Below, one piece after another: positions 47,418 to 55,393 of a stretch of 64,000 nt of DNA. The DNA lies in the NCBI GenBank assembly GCA_902779675.1, contig CACZCK010000011.1:1-64000 (forward strand). Direction: 5' to 3'. The notes under the pieces are model-generated. The model was not told the DNA's origin, ran no database searches, and was given only the letters and a program-made list of their open reading frames with translations. The translations under genes and the position numbers were made by a program. The first letter of the stretch is position 1. Each line of letters begins with the position of its first letter. The DNA is from an uncultured Coriobacteriaceae bacterium (lineage in GTDB: Bacteria > Actinomycetota > Coriobacteriia > Coriobacteriales > Atopobiaceae).

Positions 47418-47445
47418 GGGGCGGGCCGCCAGAGCAGCCCGCCCC
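47418..47445 (-). terminator. Terminator of the PTS/SIS operon
   Basis: 9-bp GC-rich hairpin GGGGCGGGC / GCCCGCCCC, 22 bases past the stop codon of the SIS gene that ends at 47468, and ahead of the HAD gene. Confidence 0.65.
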
Positions 47446-47467
47446 CATCTACGTGTGCAGATCGGAC

Positions 47468-48460
47468 TTAGTACTCGAGCTTCCACATGTAGCGACGGAC
47501 CGTCAGCGGGTGGCTGCGCGCGTCGGCCAGGGCCTCGGCGTAGGTGCGGAACACCGCGGTGTGCAGCATGGGGTTGAAGTAGGTCACCACGCTGCCGTCG
47601 ATGGCACCGGAGAGCGCATAGTCCTTGGCGTCGACCACGGCTACCTTGGCGTCAAAGCGCTGCAGGAAGGTAAGAGCGCGAGCGTCGGCCTTGCGGGTCT
47701 TGCCGTCGTTCATGAGCAGCACGAACGGCACGTCCTTGTCGGTGATCTCGAAGGGGCCGTGGAAGTACTCGCCGGAGTGGAAGCTTCCGGAGTTGATCCA
47801 CTGCATCTCCATCATGAGGCAGATGGAGCTGGAGTAGGCCACGTCGAGGGAGGCGCCGGAGCTCATGTAGTAGACGACCTCGTCGTCCTTGAACTGCTCG
47901 GCAAACTGCTTGGCCATGCCACCCTGCGCGCTGACGGCAGCAGCCTGGGCGAGGTCGAAGATCTTGTCGAAGCCGTCGATCATGGCGTCGTAGTGCTCGT
48001 AGCCCTCGGTCTGGTTGAGGACCTCGACGGCCAGGGCAATGACATAGCCCATCTTCTCGATCTTGGCGGCGTAGTTGGCCTCGAAGCCGTGCACGATGGT
48101 GAAGTCGGCCTCCTCGGTGAGGGCGGAGCCGGCTGCGTGGGTCACGGCCACGACGGTGGCGCCATGGGTCTTGGCGGTGTGGTTGGCCTCGATGGTCTCG
48201 GGCGTGGTGCCACCCAGCGAGCAAGTGATCACGAGCGCGGTCTCGTCGACCCAGGCGGGGGTGTCCTGGTTGAACTCGGACGCGGTGTAGTGGAACGGGC
48301 GCAGCTGCTTGGCGGCATCACGCAGGAAGTAGTAGCCGGGGTAGAGCTCGGAGCTTGAGGCGCCGCAGCCCACGAAGGCGACGCTCTTGATGTCGTGCTC
48401 GGCGACGATCTGGGCGATGATCTGCTTGACGTTGGCAAGGTCGATGGTGTGGTGCGACAT
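47468..48460 (-). CDS. SIS-domain protein, FrlB/GfrE-like Amadori-sugar-phosphate deglycase
   Basis: 330-residue enzyme of the SIS (phosphosugar isomerase) fold. VAFVGCGASSSELYPGYY begins the first SIS unit, SLGGTTPETIEA is the phosphosugar-binding loop, and SGEYFHGPFEITDKD carries the Glu/His pair seen in the fructoselysine/glucoselysine-6-P deglycases (E. coli FrlB reads EFRHGPLEIV at this place). The C-terminus RRYMWKLEY resembles FrlB's RRYYGGLVEY. It lies downstream of a complete mannose-type PTS, as the two deglycases of the Salmonella gfr operon do. Probable role: splitting an Amadori sugar-amine-phosphate to a hexose phosphate and an amine. A GlmS-like or other isomerase role cannot be excluded. 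Confidence 0.8.
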   Translation of the reverse strand: MSHHTIDLANVKQIIAQIVAEHDIKSVAFVGCGASSSELYPGYYFLRDAAKQLRPFHYTASEFNQDTPAWVDETALVITCSLGGTTPETIEANHTAKTHGATVVAVTHAAGSALTEEADFTIVHGFEANYAAKIEKMGYVIALAVEVLNQTEGYEHYDAMIDGFDKIFDLAQAAAVSAQGGMAKQFAEQFKDDEVVYYMSSGASLDVAYSSSICLMMEMQWINSGSFHSGEYFHGPFEITDKDVPFVLLMNDGKTRKADARALTFLQRFDAKVAVVDAKDYALSGAIDGSVVTYFNPMLHTAVFRTYAEALADARSHPLTVRRYMWKLEY

Positions 48461-48549
48461 GGTTCACAAGTCCTTTCTTGTTTGCATTGCTTGCGCCTCG
48501 GCCCTTGTGCTATGAGACGCAAAGGAGGCAATTGATGGGTGCTAAGGGC

Positions 48550-48582
48550 GGGCTCCCGCCGGGAAGGAAGGGGCGGGAGCCC
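48550..48582 (-). other. Intercistronic hairpin between PTS IID and the SIS gene
   Basis: 11-bp stem GGGCTCCCGCC / GGCGGGAGCCC with no T tract, in the 141-base gap between PTS IID and the downstream deglycase gene. It is likely an mRNA-processing, stability or attenuation element setting different levels of transporter and enzyme. Confidence 0.5.
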
Positions 48583-48601
48583 CGGAGGGAAGGGTCAGGC
48601 G

Positions 48602-49438
48602 TTAGGCGAGGATGCCCAGGGCGCTGAGGGCGATGCCGCCCACGATGCAGAGCAGGAGCAGCCAGCTGGTCTTGACGTTGTGCTTGACCAGCCAGTACAT
48701 GCCCATGACGGCGCCGAGGTTGAGGATCATCGGGACGATGCCGTCCAGGATGTCCTGCAGGACGACGGTGCCCTCGGAGAAGGTGAGCGGGGTGGTGATG
48801 CCGATCAGGGTGGCGACCATGCCGCCGATGGCCATCAGACCCACGATGCCGCAGGCGTACATGATCTTCTCCATGGTGCCCGACTGCAGGCGGTCGAGGA
48901 AGCTGTTGCCCATCTCGTAGCCAAACTTGCCGGCGTACCAGGTGATGGGGATGGAGAAGGCCGCAGAGATGACCATGGCGAGCACGGGGCCGAGCATGGA
49001 GCCCTGTGCGGCCAGCGCGGTGCCTAGGCCAAAGGCGATCGTGCGGATGGTGCCCTGGAAGAACGAGTCGCCGATGCCGGAGAGTGGGCCCATGAGCGAG
49101 GTCTTGACCGCGTTGATGGTCTCGGGATCAAAGTTCTCGGGGTCGCGGGCGTACTCCTCCTCCATCGAGGAGGCCAAGCCGAGCACGAAGGCGGACGTCT
49201 GCGGGGTGCAGTTGTAGAAGGCCATGTGACGCTCGTAGGCTTCCTTGCGCTTGGCGACCTGGACGGGGTCGTTCTCGTCGGGGTAGAGACGGTCGATGGT
49301 GGGGGCAATGCCGTAGAGGAAGCCCATGTTCATCTGACGCTCGTAGTTCCAGGAGTCCTGGATGGCCCAGCTCCGCCAGAAGTACTGGGAGTAACGCTTG
49401 TTGGGTGAGACCTGGATGGCGGTGGTGTTCTCAGACAT
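48602..49438 (-). CDS. PTS mannose-family transporter subunit IID
   Basis: 278 residues; the ATG at 49438 follows GGGAGG. One of the two membrane subunits of a mannose-type phosphotransferase system. Typical opening (YSQYFWRSWAIQDSWNYERQ, NMGFLYGIAPTIDRLYP), a central run around GPLSGIGDSFFQGTIR, and a C-terminal helix near 255-278. It works with IIC in sugar uptake. Only 13 bases separate it from IIC, but 141 from the next gene downstream. Confidence 0.93.
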   Translation of the reverse strand: MSENTTAIQVSPNKRYSQYFWRSWAIQDSWNYERQMNMGFLYGIAPTIDRLYPDENDPVQVAKRKEAYERHMAFYNCTPQTSAFVLGLASSMEEEYARDPENFDPETINAVKTSLMGPLSGIGDSFFQGTIRTIAFGLGTALAAQGSMLGPVLAMVISAAFSIPITWYAGKFGYEMGNSFLDRLQSGTMEKIMYACGIVGLMAIGGMVATLIGITTPLTFSEGTVVLQDILDGIVPMILNLGAVMGMYWLVKHNVKTSWLLLLCIVGGIALSALGILA

Positions 49439-49451
49439 TTCGCAGCCTCCC

Positions 49452-50255
49452 TTACAGCTCGTCGTCTTCGAGGGGATCGTAGTCGTCGTCAATGCCGGCA
49501 GCGGCGGTGGCAGCGGTGCCACCCTGGTACTTGACGCTCATGAGGATGAGAGCCAGCAGTACGCCGAAGATGGAGATGCCGGTAACGTCAAGCCCCAGGT
49601 AGGCGCAGCCAAAGAAGCCCAGCAGGAAGAAGACCATCATGCCCTTGCTGGCCATCATGGACAGCAGCAGCGAGAGTCCGTAGGCGGTCAGGAGCTTGGC
49701 GGCAAAGTTGAGGCCGTTGGTGAACCATGCGGGCACGGCGTCCACGATGCCCTGAACGAAGTCGGTGCCCAGGTAAATGGCCAGGAACACGGGAATGAAG
49801 TACATGGTGGAGTACAGGATGGTGCCCCACAGGATGTGGTAGTTGGTGGCCTCGCGGAAGTTGCCCTTCTCGATGGCGGCGTCGGCGCGGTGGCCCAGGG
49901 CAGCGATGATGGTACGGAAGGTGACGCCCAGCAGCTGGCCGAGTACGGCGATGGGGATGGCGATCGCGACGGCCGTCTCGGGGTCAGACCCGGTGAGAAT
50001 AGCGAAGCTCGTGGCGATGATGCCGCCCATGACCATGTCGGGCGGGGTGGCGGCGCCTACCTGCACCAAGCCCATGCTCATGAGCTCAATGGTGGCGCCG
50101 GAGGCGAGGCCTGCGGCGGGGTTGCCCAGCAGGATGCCGACGATTGCGGACGTGACGAGCGGCTGCTCGAAGTTGAGGCGACCAAGCAGGCGCGAGTCGA
50201 GCATCGCGAAGACCGCGACCAGACCGATGAGCACTGCCATACCGATGGAGTTCAT
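49452..50255 (-). CDS. PTS mannose-family transporter subunit IIC
   Basis: 267 residues, highly hydrophobic with multiple membrane helices. Typical PTS sugar-transporting subunit sequences are FAMLDSRLLGRLNFEQPLVT near the start, PAAGLASGATIELMSMGLVQ, GAATPPDMVMGGIIAT and FRTIIAALGHRADAAIEKG. The C-terminal 25 residues are acidic (DDDYDPLEDDEL). It forms the channel together with IID. The start at 50255 follows AAAGGAG. Confidence 0.93.
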   Translation of the reverse strand: MNSIGMAVLIGLVAVFAMLDSRLLGRLNFEQPLVTSAIVGILLGNPAAGLASGATIELMSMGLVQVGAATPPDMVMGGIIATSFAILTGSDPETAVAIAIPIAVLGQLLGVTFRTIIAALGHRADAAIEKGNFREATNYHILWGTILYSTMYFIPVFLAIYLGTDFVQGIVDAVPAWFTNGLNFAAKLLTAYGLSLLLSMMASKGMMVFFLLGFFGCAYLGLDVTGISIFGVLLALILMSVKYQGGTAATAAAGIDDDYDPLEDDEL

Positions 50256-50381
50256 AGCCTCAATGCTCCTTTCAAAACTGATTGATTACCTATCTGACGT
50301 GCGATTTTTGACAAAGGTATCCCTAGCCGGGTCCGGTGGTTCCTTGCCGGGACTCGGTCGTTTGGGCCAATTGGGCGGGAT

Positions 50382-50401
50382 GGGGCGGGAAGGCCCGCCC
50401 C
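50382..50401 (-). other. Intercistronic hairpin between PTS IIB and IIC
   Basis: GGGGCGGG-AAGG-CCCGCCCC immediately after the IIB stop codon (50408), in a 152-base gap before IIC. Like the hairpin at 48550-48582 it lies inside a single operon, suggesting segmental mRNA stability control or partial termination. Confidence 0.5.
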
Positions 50402-50407
50402 CAGGGC

Positions 50408-50875
50408 CTAGATGCTGGTGATGTCGGTGCGGGTGTGGCCGGGCGTCTGCTGGCTGTAAATCTTCACGCCCGCGGCCAGGATGGCACGCGTGTCCTCGAT
50501 CTCGGAGGGCAGCAGGAAGACGGACTGATCGATCTGCGTGGCACCGGCACGGTTGGCCGTGGCGCCGTAGTTGATCTCGCCGATCTCGGGGTGAGCCTGA
50601 GCGAAGGTGGCCAGGTCGTGCACGTTGCCAAAGATCATGATGATGTTCTCGTTCAGGGTCTTGACCTTGGGCATCTTGGCCATGATCTGCTCGAGGGTGA
50701 AGACGTTCAGGCGCACGCCCTGGGGCTTGGCCAGCTTGAGGGCGCTCTTCTTGAGGTCGTCGGTGGCGCTGGCGTCATCCACGATGATGACGCGGTTGGC
50801 ACTGACATGCTGGACCCAGGTGAAGCAGACCTGTCCGTGAAGCAGGCGGTAGTCCAGGCGTACAAGCTTGATCAT
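50408..50875 (-). CDS. PTS mannose-family transporter subunit IIB
   Basis: 155 residues, cytoplasmic. The phospho-accepting His is in RLLHGQV (about 10-16, His14), the standard IIB mannose-type site. VIIVDDASATDDLKKSALKLA follows, as in the family. It accepts phosphate from IIA and passes it to the incoming sugar. It overlaps IIA by 4 bases (ATGA). Confidence 0.93.
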   Translation of the reverse strand: MIKLVRLDYRLLHGQVCFTWVQHVSANRVIIVDDASATDDLKKSALKLAKPQGVRLNVFTLEQIMAKMPKVKTLNENIIMIFGNVHDLATFAQAHPEIGEINYGATANRAGATQIDQSVFLLPSEIEDTRAILAAGVKIYSQQTPGHTRTDITSI

Positions 50876-51297
50876 AGGTCGTCCTCCTCGTCTTCTTCGG
50901 CCTGAGCGCGCAGGGCCAGGCTGCAGTTCTTGATGCCGTCGGCTGCCATGGCAATGACGTCGGCAAGCTCTTCCTCGGTCGCGGGGCCCTCGTCCATCAC
51001 CAGCGTGATGACGAGAGGCAGGTTCATGCCGCTGATCAGCGTGACCTGCGGGTAGTCGGGCAGCAGGCCGACCATGTCGTTGTTGACGCTGCTACCCACC
51101 ATGTCGGTGCAGATGATGACCTCGTCGGAGGGGTCATAGGCGTCCAGCTCCCTACGCACCTGGTTGGAGATGGGATCCATGTCGTCGCGCTCGAGCACGA
51201 AGGTGGAGAGGTTGTTCACCTCGCCGACGATCATGCCAATGGTGTCGGCCATCCCCCTTGCCAGGTTTCCGTGTGATGCTAGGATCACGTGCCTCAC
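50872..51297 (-). CDS. PTS mannose-family transporter subunit IIA
   Basis: 141 residues, cytoplasmic. The phospho-His is His9 in ILASHGNLARGM. It continues with LERDDMDP, ICTDMVGSSVNND and ISGMNLPLVI, as in ManX/GfrA-type IIA. The tail is a run of acidic residues. It starts at a GTG at 51297 behind GGAAGGAG and is the first gene of the IIA-IIB-IIC-IID-SIS operon. Operator-like repeats lie just upstream. Confidence 0.93.
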   Translation of the reverse strand: MRHVILASHGNLARGMADTIGMIVGEVNNLSTFVLERDDMDPISNQVRRELDAYDPSDEVIICTDMVGSSVNNDMVGLLPDYPQVTLISGMNLPLVITLVMDEGPATEEELADVIAMAADGIKNCSLALRAQAEEDEEDDL

Positions 51298-51346
51298 TTG
51301 TCTGCTCCTTCCCTCTTACTTGTCCTCTTGCTGTATCCTTTATACC

Positions 51347-51375
51347 ATACAAGTCAGAGACAAGCAGGTACAAGT
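51347..51375 (-). promoter_or_regulatory. ACTTGTA-type repeats and -10 ahead of the PTS operon
   Basis: On the minus strand: ACTTGTAC (51368-51375), a degenerate GCTTGTCT (51358-51365) and ACTTGTAT (51347-51354), spaced 10-11 bases, about one helical turn. TATAAA (51339-51344) next to them is a good -10. The same ACTTGTA motif occurs before the second SIS gene and the GntR gene. Confidence 0.55.
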
Positions 51376-51402
51376 TGCACACAACCACTTATCCTTCATA
51401 AC

Positions 51403-52440
51403 CTACCGTTCGCCTGCCAGAAAGCGCTCCCGGCGGATGCTGACGTCGTTGGTCGCAGCCGCCAGGCCGTTGCCCTGCACAAACGCCTTCTGCAGCTCAA
51501 GAGGCAGGGGAAACATGCGCACGCCATGCACCTCGCCCGGCTTGGCATGCGCGTTCATAAGCACGATCGACCCCAACACGCAGCAGATTCCCACGAACTT
51601 GACCGCCGACAGCGCCTCGCCAAACGCGACCGTCCCCACCAGGGCAGATACCGCCACTTCGACCGACGTGATCACGGCCACGCGAGAGGTCTCCACCCCC
51701 AACGATAGTCCGCGCTGGTACAGCACGTTGGCCGCAACCGTTGAGATACCTCCGTAGGCCAAAGCCGCGAGGACCCCGGCGGGCTGGAGCACCAGGGCCA
51801 GGTCACCGGAGCCCAGCGCGGGCAGCGCCAGTGCGGCGACCACCGTGAGCGAGCAGTAGTACACGACTGCCAAAGGGTGACACTTGCCCGCGATTGGCCT
51901 GCTCAGCACGGCCGTGAGGGCATACGTGAGGCCATAGCCCAAGCCGGCTGCGATCCCTCCCCCGCCTGCTGCCGCCCCCAGCAGTCCCCCGCTGGCAACC
52001 ACCAGCACGACACCCGCAAAGTTGCAGGCGATGGCCGCCAGCTTGTTGCGGGTCAGACGTTCGCCAAACAGGCGCCACGACATGAGGCAGCCAAAGACCG
52101 GTGCGGTGTAGAGCAAAACCGTCGTGACCGACACCCCCACCTCGGCGATGGCGAGAGCCGAGAGGACGCCGCCCAACGCGTTGGACACCAGCCCCAGGCC
52201 CACGCAGCACGCCAGGTGCTGGGGGCGCAGCGCAAGGACGTTGCGCGCCACATGCGCCGAGGCGGCAGAGACAACAGGTGCCAGCATCATAAGGGCGCAG
52301 AGGTAGCGCACGAACACGATGCTCAGTGAGCTGAGCCCCAGCTGCGCCAGAACTTGTACGTACAAGCCGTTGAACCCCCACACGGCACCCGCAGCCGCTA
52401 GCAACAGCACGCCCTGCACCCGCTGGTTCACGCCTCTCAC
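51403..52440 (-). CDS. EamA/DMT-family transporter
   Basis: 345 residues with about ten hydrophobic helices arranged as two EamA repeats, e.g. GAVWGFNGLYVQVLAQLGL and a second unit starting at ATTCGLG-like Gly-rich sequence (AAGGGGIAAGLGYGLTYALT). The family exports or imports small metabolites such as amino acids. It lies between the PTS operon and the second SIS gene, with no clear operon link. In that context it might handle the amine released from a sugar-amine; this is inference. The start is a GTG at 52440 behind AGGAA; a second GTG three codons on is possible. Confidence 0.85.
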   Translation of the reverse strand: MRGVNQRVQGVLLLAAAGAVWGFNGLYVQVLAQLGLSSLSIVFVRYLCALMMLAPVVSAASAHVARNVLALRPQHLACCVGLGLVSNALGGVLSALAIAEVGVSVTTVLLYTAPVFGCLMSWRLFGERLTRNKLAAIACNFAGVVLVVASGGLLGAAAGGGGIAAGLGYGLTYALTAVLSRPIAGKCHPLAVVYYCSLTVVAALALPALGSGDLALVLQPAGVLAALAYGGISTVAANVLYQRGLSLGVETSRVAVITSVEVAVSALVGTVAFGEALSAVKFVGICCVLGSIVLMNAHAKPGEVHGVRMFPLPLELQKAFVQGNGLAAATNDVSIRRERFLAGER

Positions 52441-52472
52441 CTGCCGTTCCTAGCAATGCACCCGCTATCGCG

Positions 52473-53465
52473 TTAGTACTGGACCTTCCACATGTAGCGA
52501 CGGGTCATGTAGCTCTTGTTCGTGACGGCGGAGAGGGCACGCATGTACACGTTGTTGAGTATCGGCGAGAAGACCAGGTGGTTAAAGTACTCGCTCACCG
52601 TGTCGGGCAGGTCGTTGAGGCCGATCTCCTTGGCGTCGAGCAGGTACACGCGCTTTCCGCCGTAGGTGTTGAGGAAGCTGATGGCGCGCTCGTCGTTGGC
52701 GCGGCTGCGCCCCACGCTGACCAGCAGAAAGACGCTCGTGCGCTTGTCCAGGATCTCGAAGGGCCCGTGGAAGAACTCACAGCAGTTGGTGGTCGCGGAG
52801 TCAATCTGCAGCATCTCCTGGATGTTGCAGATCGAGAAGACGTACGCGGCGCCAAAGGCCGGACCCGACCCCATCACGTTGATGGTCGGCTTATCGGCAT
52901 TGAGCTCGGCCCATTCCTGCGCGAGAGACGTGCAGTAGGCCACGGCCTTGCGGTAGATGGGATCGATGATGTCGAAGCAGCCCATAGCTTCCTCGTAGTG
53001 CTCGTAGCCCTCGGTCTGGTGCACGAGCTCCATGGCCAGCGCGAGCACCACGGCGCTGTTGGTGCGCGCCATGTCGCTCTCGTCCACGGCCAGGCTGTCG
53101 TAGCGGATCTTGTGGTCGCAGACCTCGGTGAGCCCCGACTCGTCCACGTACACCGCGATGGTCGCCGCCCCAAGCTCCTTGGCCACGCGGGCAGCCTCGA
53201 TGGTCTCGGCCGTGCCGCGCATCGAGACGACGACGGCCAGGGTGTTTGCGCCCACGAACTTGGGGGTGGCGCGCACAAACTCGTTGGAGGTGTAGGCATG
53301 GCTCACAAGCTGGGTAGCCTCGTGCTCCATGAAGTACTGCGCGGGATAGTTACCGCCGTTGGAGCCGCCCGCGGCGACCCACACCACGTTAATGAGGCCA
53401 CCGGCGGCCTCCTTCTCGTCGAGCACCTGCGAGACAACCTGGTTGACTTCCTGTGCGAGCTTCAT
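52473..53465 (-). CDS. Second SIS-domain protein, FrlB/GfrF-like deglycase
   Basis: 330 residues; the ATG at 53465 follows AGAAGGGA. Paralogue of the SIS protein at 47468-48460: the SIS start VVWVAAGGSNGGNYPAQY, loop SMRGTAETIEA, then CCEFFHGPFEILDKR, the same HGPFEI signature, and ending RRYMWKVQY. Two related deglycases with one mannose-type PTS is the arrangement of the gfr glucoselysine/fructoselysine system, in which each acts on a different Amadori product. It is divergent from the GntR regulator with ACTTGTA-type operators between. Substrate inferred, not shown. Confidence 0.8.
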   Translation of the reverse strand: MKLAQEVNQVVSQVLDEKEAAGGLINVVWVAAGGSNGGNYPAQYFMEHEATQLVSHAYTSNEFVRATPKFVGANTLAVVVSMRGTAETIEAARVAKELGAATIAVYVDESGLTEVCDHKIRYDSLAVDESDMARTNSAVVLALAMELVHQTEGYEHYEEAMGCFDIIDPIYRKAVAYCTSLAQEWAELNADKPTINVMGSGPAFGAAYVFSICNIQEMLQIDSATTNCCEFFHGPFEILDKRTSVFLLVSVGRSRANDERAISFLNTYGGKRVYLLDAKEIGLNDLPDTVSEYFNHLVFSPILNNVYMRALSAVTNKSYMTRRYMWKVQY

Positions 53466-53500
53466 GGCAATCCCTTCTAGTTGTACCTTATCTCCCTTCA

Positions 53501-53553
53501 ACTTGTATCTAACTATACATACAGGTTAGCTACAAGTAAAGACAAACTTGTAT
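53501..53553. promoter_or_regulatory. ACTTGTA operator cluster before the second SIS gene
   Basis: ACTTGTAT (53501-53508), TACAAGT (53531-53537) and ACTTGTAT (53546-53553) on the plus strand, plus an inverted TGTAT-N6-ATACA at 53504-53519. They probably bind the divergent GntR/HutC regulator. Confidence 0.55.
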
Positions 53554-53671
53554 GAAGGTGATGTGGACGCCACATAGCCGCACAAACGCAGTATTTAAGG
53601 CTGCTAACTGGCCTTTTCTGGGAGACTGGCCTGTCCGCTCGCCGACAAAAGAAACAAATCCGCATATATTG

Positions 53672-53706
53672 TTGACAAACAACGTATAGTTGTATGTGTT
53701 ACAAGT
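53672..53706 (+). promoter_or_regulatory. Promoter and operator of the GntR/HutC regulator gene
   Basis: TTGACA (53672-53677) is followed 15 bases on by TATGTG (53693-53698). Over the -10 lies AGTTGTA-N5-TACAAGT (53688-53706), an inverted repeat paired at 6 of 7 positions. This fits autorepression. Confidence 0.6.
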
Positions 53707-53730
53707 TACGTTTGAGAAGGCAGACAGGCT

Positions 53731-54477
53731 ATGTCCGAAGAGATCACCGCCAACAACCCGCTGTACGTCGAGCTCGCAGACAGGCTTCGCACCGACATCG
53801 AGTCGGGTGTCTTTGGCCCTGGCGATCGCATGCCCAGCGAGCCGAGCCTCTGCCGCACCACCGGCCATTCGCGCAGCACCGTTCGCAAGGCACTGCAGCT
53901 GCTGGTGGACCAGGGCTATGTGACCAAGTCGCAGGGCAAGGGCACCTTCGTCTCCGAGCTGCCGCAGCGCGTCGAGGCGGCCAGCAAGATGACGCCCACC
54001 TTCCTGAGCTTTACCGAGAATGCGCTCTCGCTTGGGGCCACGCCGTCCACGCGCACCATCGACCTGCGCAACACCACGCCCACGCCGGGCCTGGCTGAGT
54101 TCTTTGGCGTGACGGAGACCGACGAGCTCTTTGAGGTCACCCGCCTGCGCTCGGTGAACGGCGAGCCCGTGATGCTCGAGACCATCTGGCTACCGCTCGC
54201 CTACTCCGGCCTCACCGGTGAGGAACTGGATGGGTCGCTCTACCAGGCCCTCAAGGCGCGTTATGGCAAGGAACCTGCCAACGGCACCAAGTCCATTGGC
54301 ATCTGCTACGCCAACAGCCGCGAGTCGTTCCAGCTGGGCGTGGAGAGGGACAGTCCGCTCATGCTCATCGAGGACCACGTGTTTGACCAGGACGGCGCGC
54401 CGCTGCACGTGTCCAAGCAGGTCCTGCGGGGCGACAAGCATCAATACAGCATGCACATGCCGCGCGTGGTGGGCTAG
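53731..54477 (+). CDS. GntR/HutC-family transcriptional regulator
   Basis: 248 residues. The N-terminal winged helix-turn-helix (about 8-72, MPSEPSLCRTTGHSRSTVRK, SQGKGTFVSE) is followed by a UTRA ligand-binding domain (about 95-245, NGEPVMLETIWLP, SPLMLIEDHVFDQDGAPLHV, HQYSMHMP). Family members such as FrlR and NagR repress sugar or Amadori-product operons and are released by a phosphosugar. Position next to the second SIS gene, and shared motifs with the PTS operon, make it the likely regulator of both. The start at 53731 follows GAGAAGG, with moderate spacing. Confidence 0.9.
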   Translation: MSEEITANNPLYVELADRLRTDIESGVFGPGDRMPSEPSLCRTTGHSRSTVRKALQLLVDQGYVTKSQGKGTFVSELPQRVEAASKMTPTFLSFTENALSLGATPSTRTIDLRNTTPTPGLAEFFGVTETDELFEVTRLRSVNGEPVMLETIWLPLAYSGLTGEELDGSLYQALKARYGKEPANGTKSIGICYANSRESFQLGVERDSPLMLIEDHVFDQDGAPLHVSKQVLRGDKHQYSMHMPRVVG

Positions 54478-54499
54478 GCGCGGCCGGACGGCGCCTTTT
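54477..54499 (+). terminator. Terminator of the GntR/HutC gene
   Basis: GGCGC / GCGCC stem with a GC-rich loop, followed directly by TTTTATT. It begins at the stop codon. Confidence 0.6.
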
Positions 54500-54664
54500 A
54501 TTGCGATTCGAGAGCCGGGATACTTTACCCATGGTCACACTCGGCCTAGATACAACACGATCGCTTTTGAACAATCCACAGGTAGACGCGCTTTGTTGAA
54601 AAAGGTAGAAGCCTCGAGTGTGCACACCCTCTTTGTATCGGGGTCCCAAAACCACCTACAACGC

Positions 54665-54700
54665 AGTGGGGCCGGCAGGCAAACGCCCGCCGGCCCCACT
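54665..54700. terminator. Strong convergent hairpin
   Basis: AGTGGGGCCGGC (54665-54676) pairs with GCCGGCCCCACT (54689-54700), with further pairing inside. It lies between the GntR gene and the convergent DUF4342 gene. The 165 bases before it show no gene. Confidence 0.7.
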
Positions 54701-54716
54701 CAGGTATGCTCACAAG

Positions 54717-55238
54717 CTATGCGACGCTCCCTTTGATGCTGTCCGCCGCATCGGCCGCCTTGTCCATGGCGTCATTGACGGTCTCGGCGACCTTGCCCTT
54801 GCCCTCGATGCGGTAGCGCAGGCCGAGGAACAGGCCGATGATAAGCAGCCACAGCGAGGCGCCCCAGATCAGCAGGCCGATGACGACCGCGAGCACTGGC
54901 AGGGTGAACAGCTGCTCGCCGTTGCGCTCGGCGACGAAGGTCATGTCAAGACCTGCCGTCCACAGCTCCTTGCAGCGAGCGCAGAAGCGCTTCCAGGCAC
55001 CTGCGGCCCTGGACGTGGTGTGCTCGGCAGCGGCCGTCTTCCCTTCCGGCAGCTCGTAGGCTGCATCGGGGGCCGGCGGAACGTCGGCAGGCATGCGCTC
55101 GGTCACACCATGCGCCTGCTCGAGCATCACGATCGCGTCCAGCACGTCGTAGTTGCAGGCCTCCAGCGCGTCACGCGCCTCCTCGTAGCTCACGTTGCAC
55201 TTCTCGCGAACGAGCTCGACCTTCTCCAGCTTCTCCAT
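54717..55238 (-). CDS. DUF4342-like membrane protein with UBA-type N-terminus
   Basis: 173 residues. The N-terminal 40 residues (MEKLEKVELVREKCNVSYEE, then ARDALEACNYDVLDAIVMLE) show the UBA/nascent-chain-like helix bundle of DUF4342 proteins. A linker is followed by a helix pair near 118-145 (LPVLAVVIGLLIWGASLWLL) and an amphipathic C-terminus. The family is widespread in Clostridia and Actinomycetota with unknown function. The ATG at 55238 follows AAAGGGTG. Confidence 0.8.
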   Translation of the reverse strand: MEKLEKVELVREKCNVSYEEARDALEACNYDVLDAIVMLEQAHGVTERMPADVPPAPDAAYELPEGKTAAAEHTTSRAAGAWKRFCARCKELWTAGLDMTFVAERNGEQLFTLPVLAVVIGLLIWGASLWLLIIGLFLGLRYRIEGKGKVAETVNDAMDKAADAADSIKGSVA

Positions 55239-55393
55239 GATCAACACCCTTTCCGGTTGGTCGGTAGGCCTTGTCTGGCCTTGCCTCTTGACGGTTCATA
55301 TGATGCGATTCAGAAATGAACCCAACCCGAGGGTTAGATGAAACTTGATTAACCTTGGATGACGTTTGAGAAGTTGCGGCGTGGCGCAGGTGG

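Noticed and set aside
54500..54664. Possible tRNA gene after the GntR/HutC regulator
   Set aside because: A GATTCGA-like stretch is present, but no cloverleaf could be folded around it.
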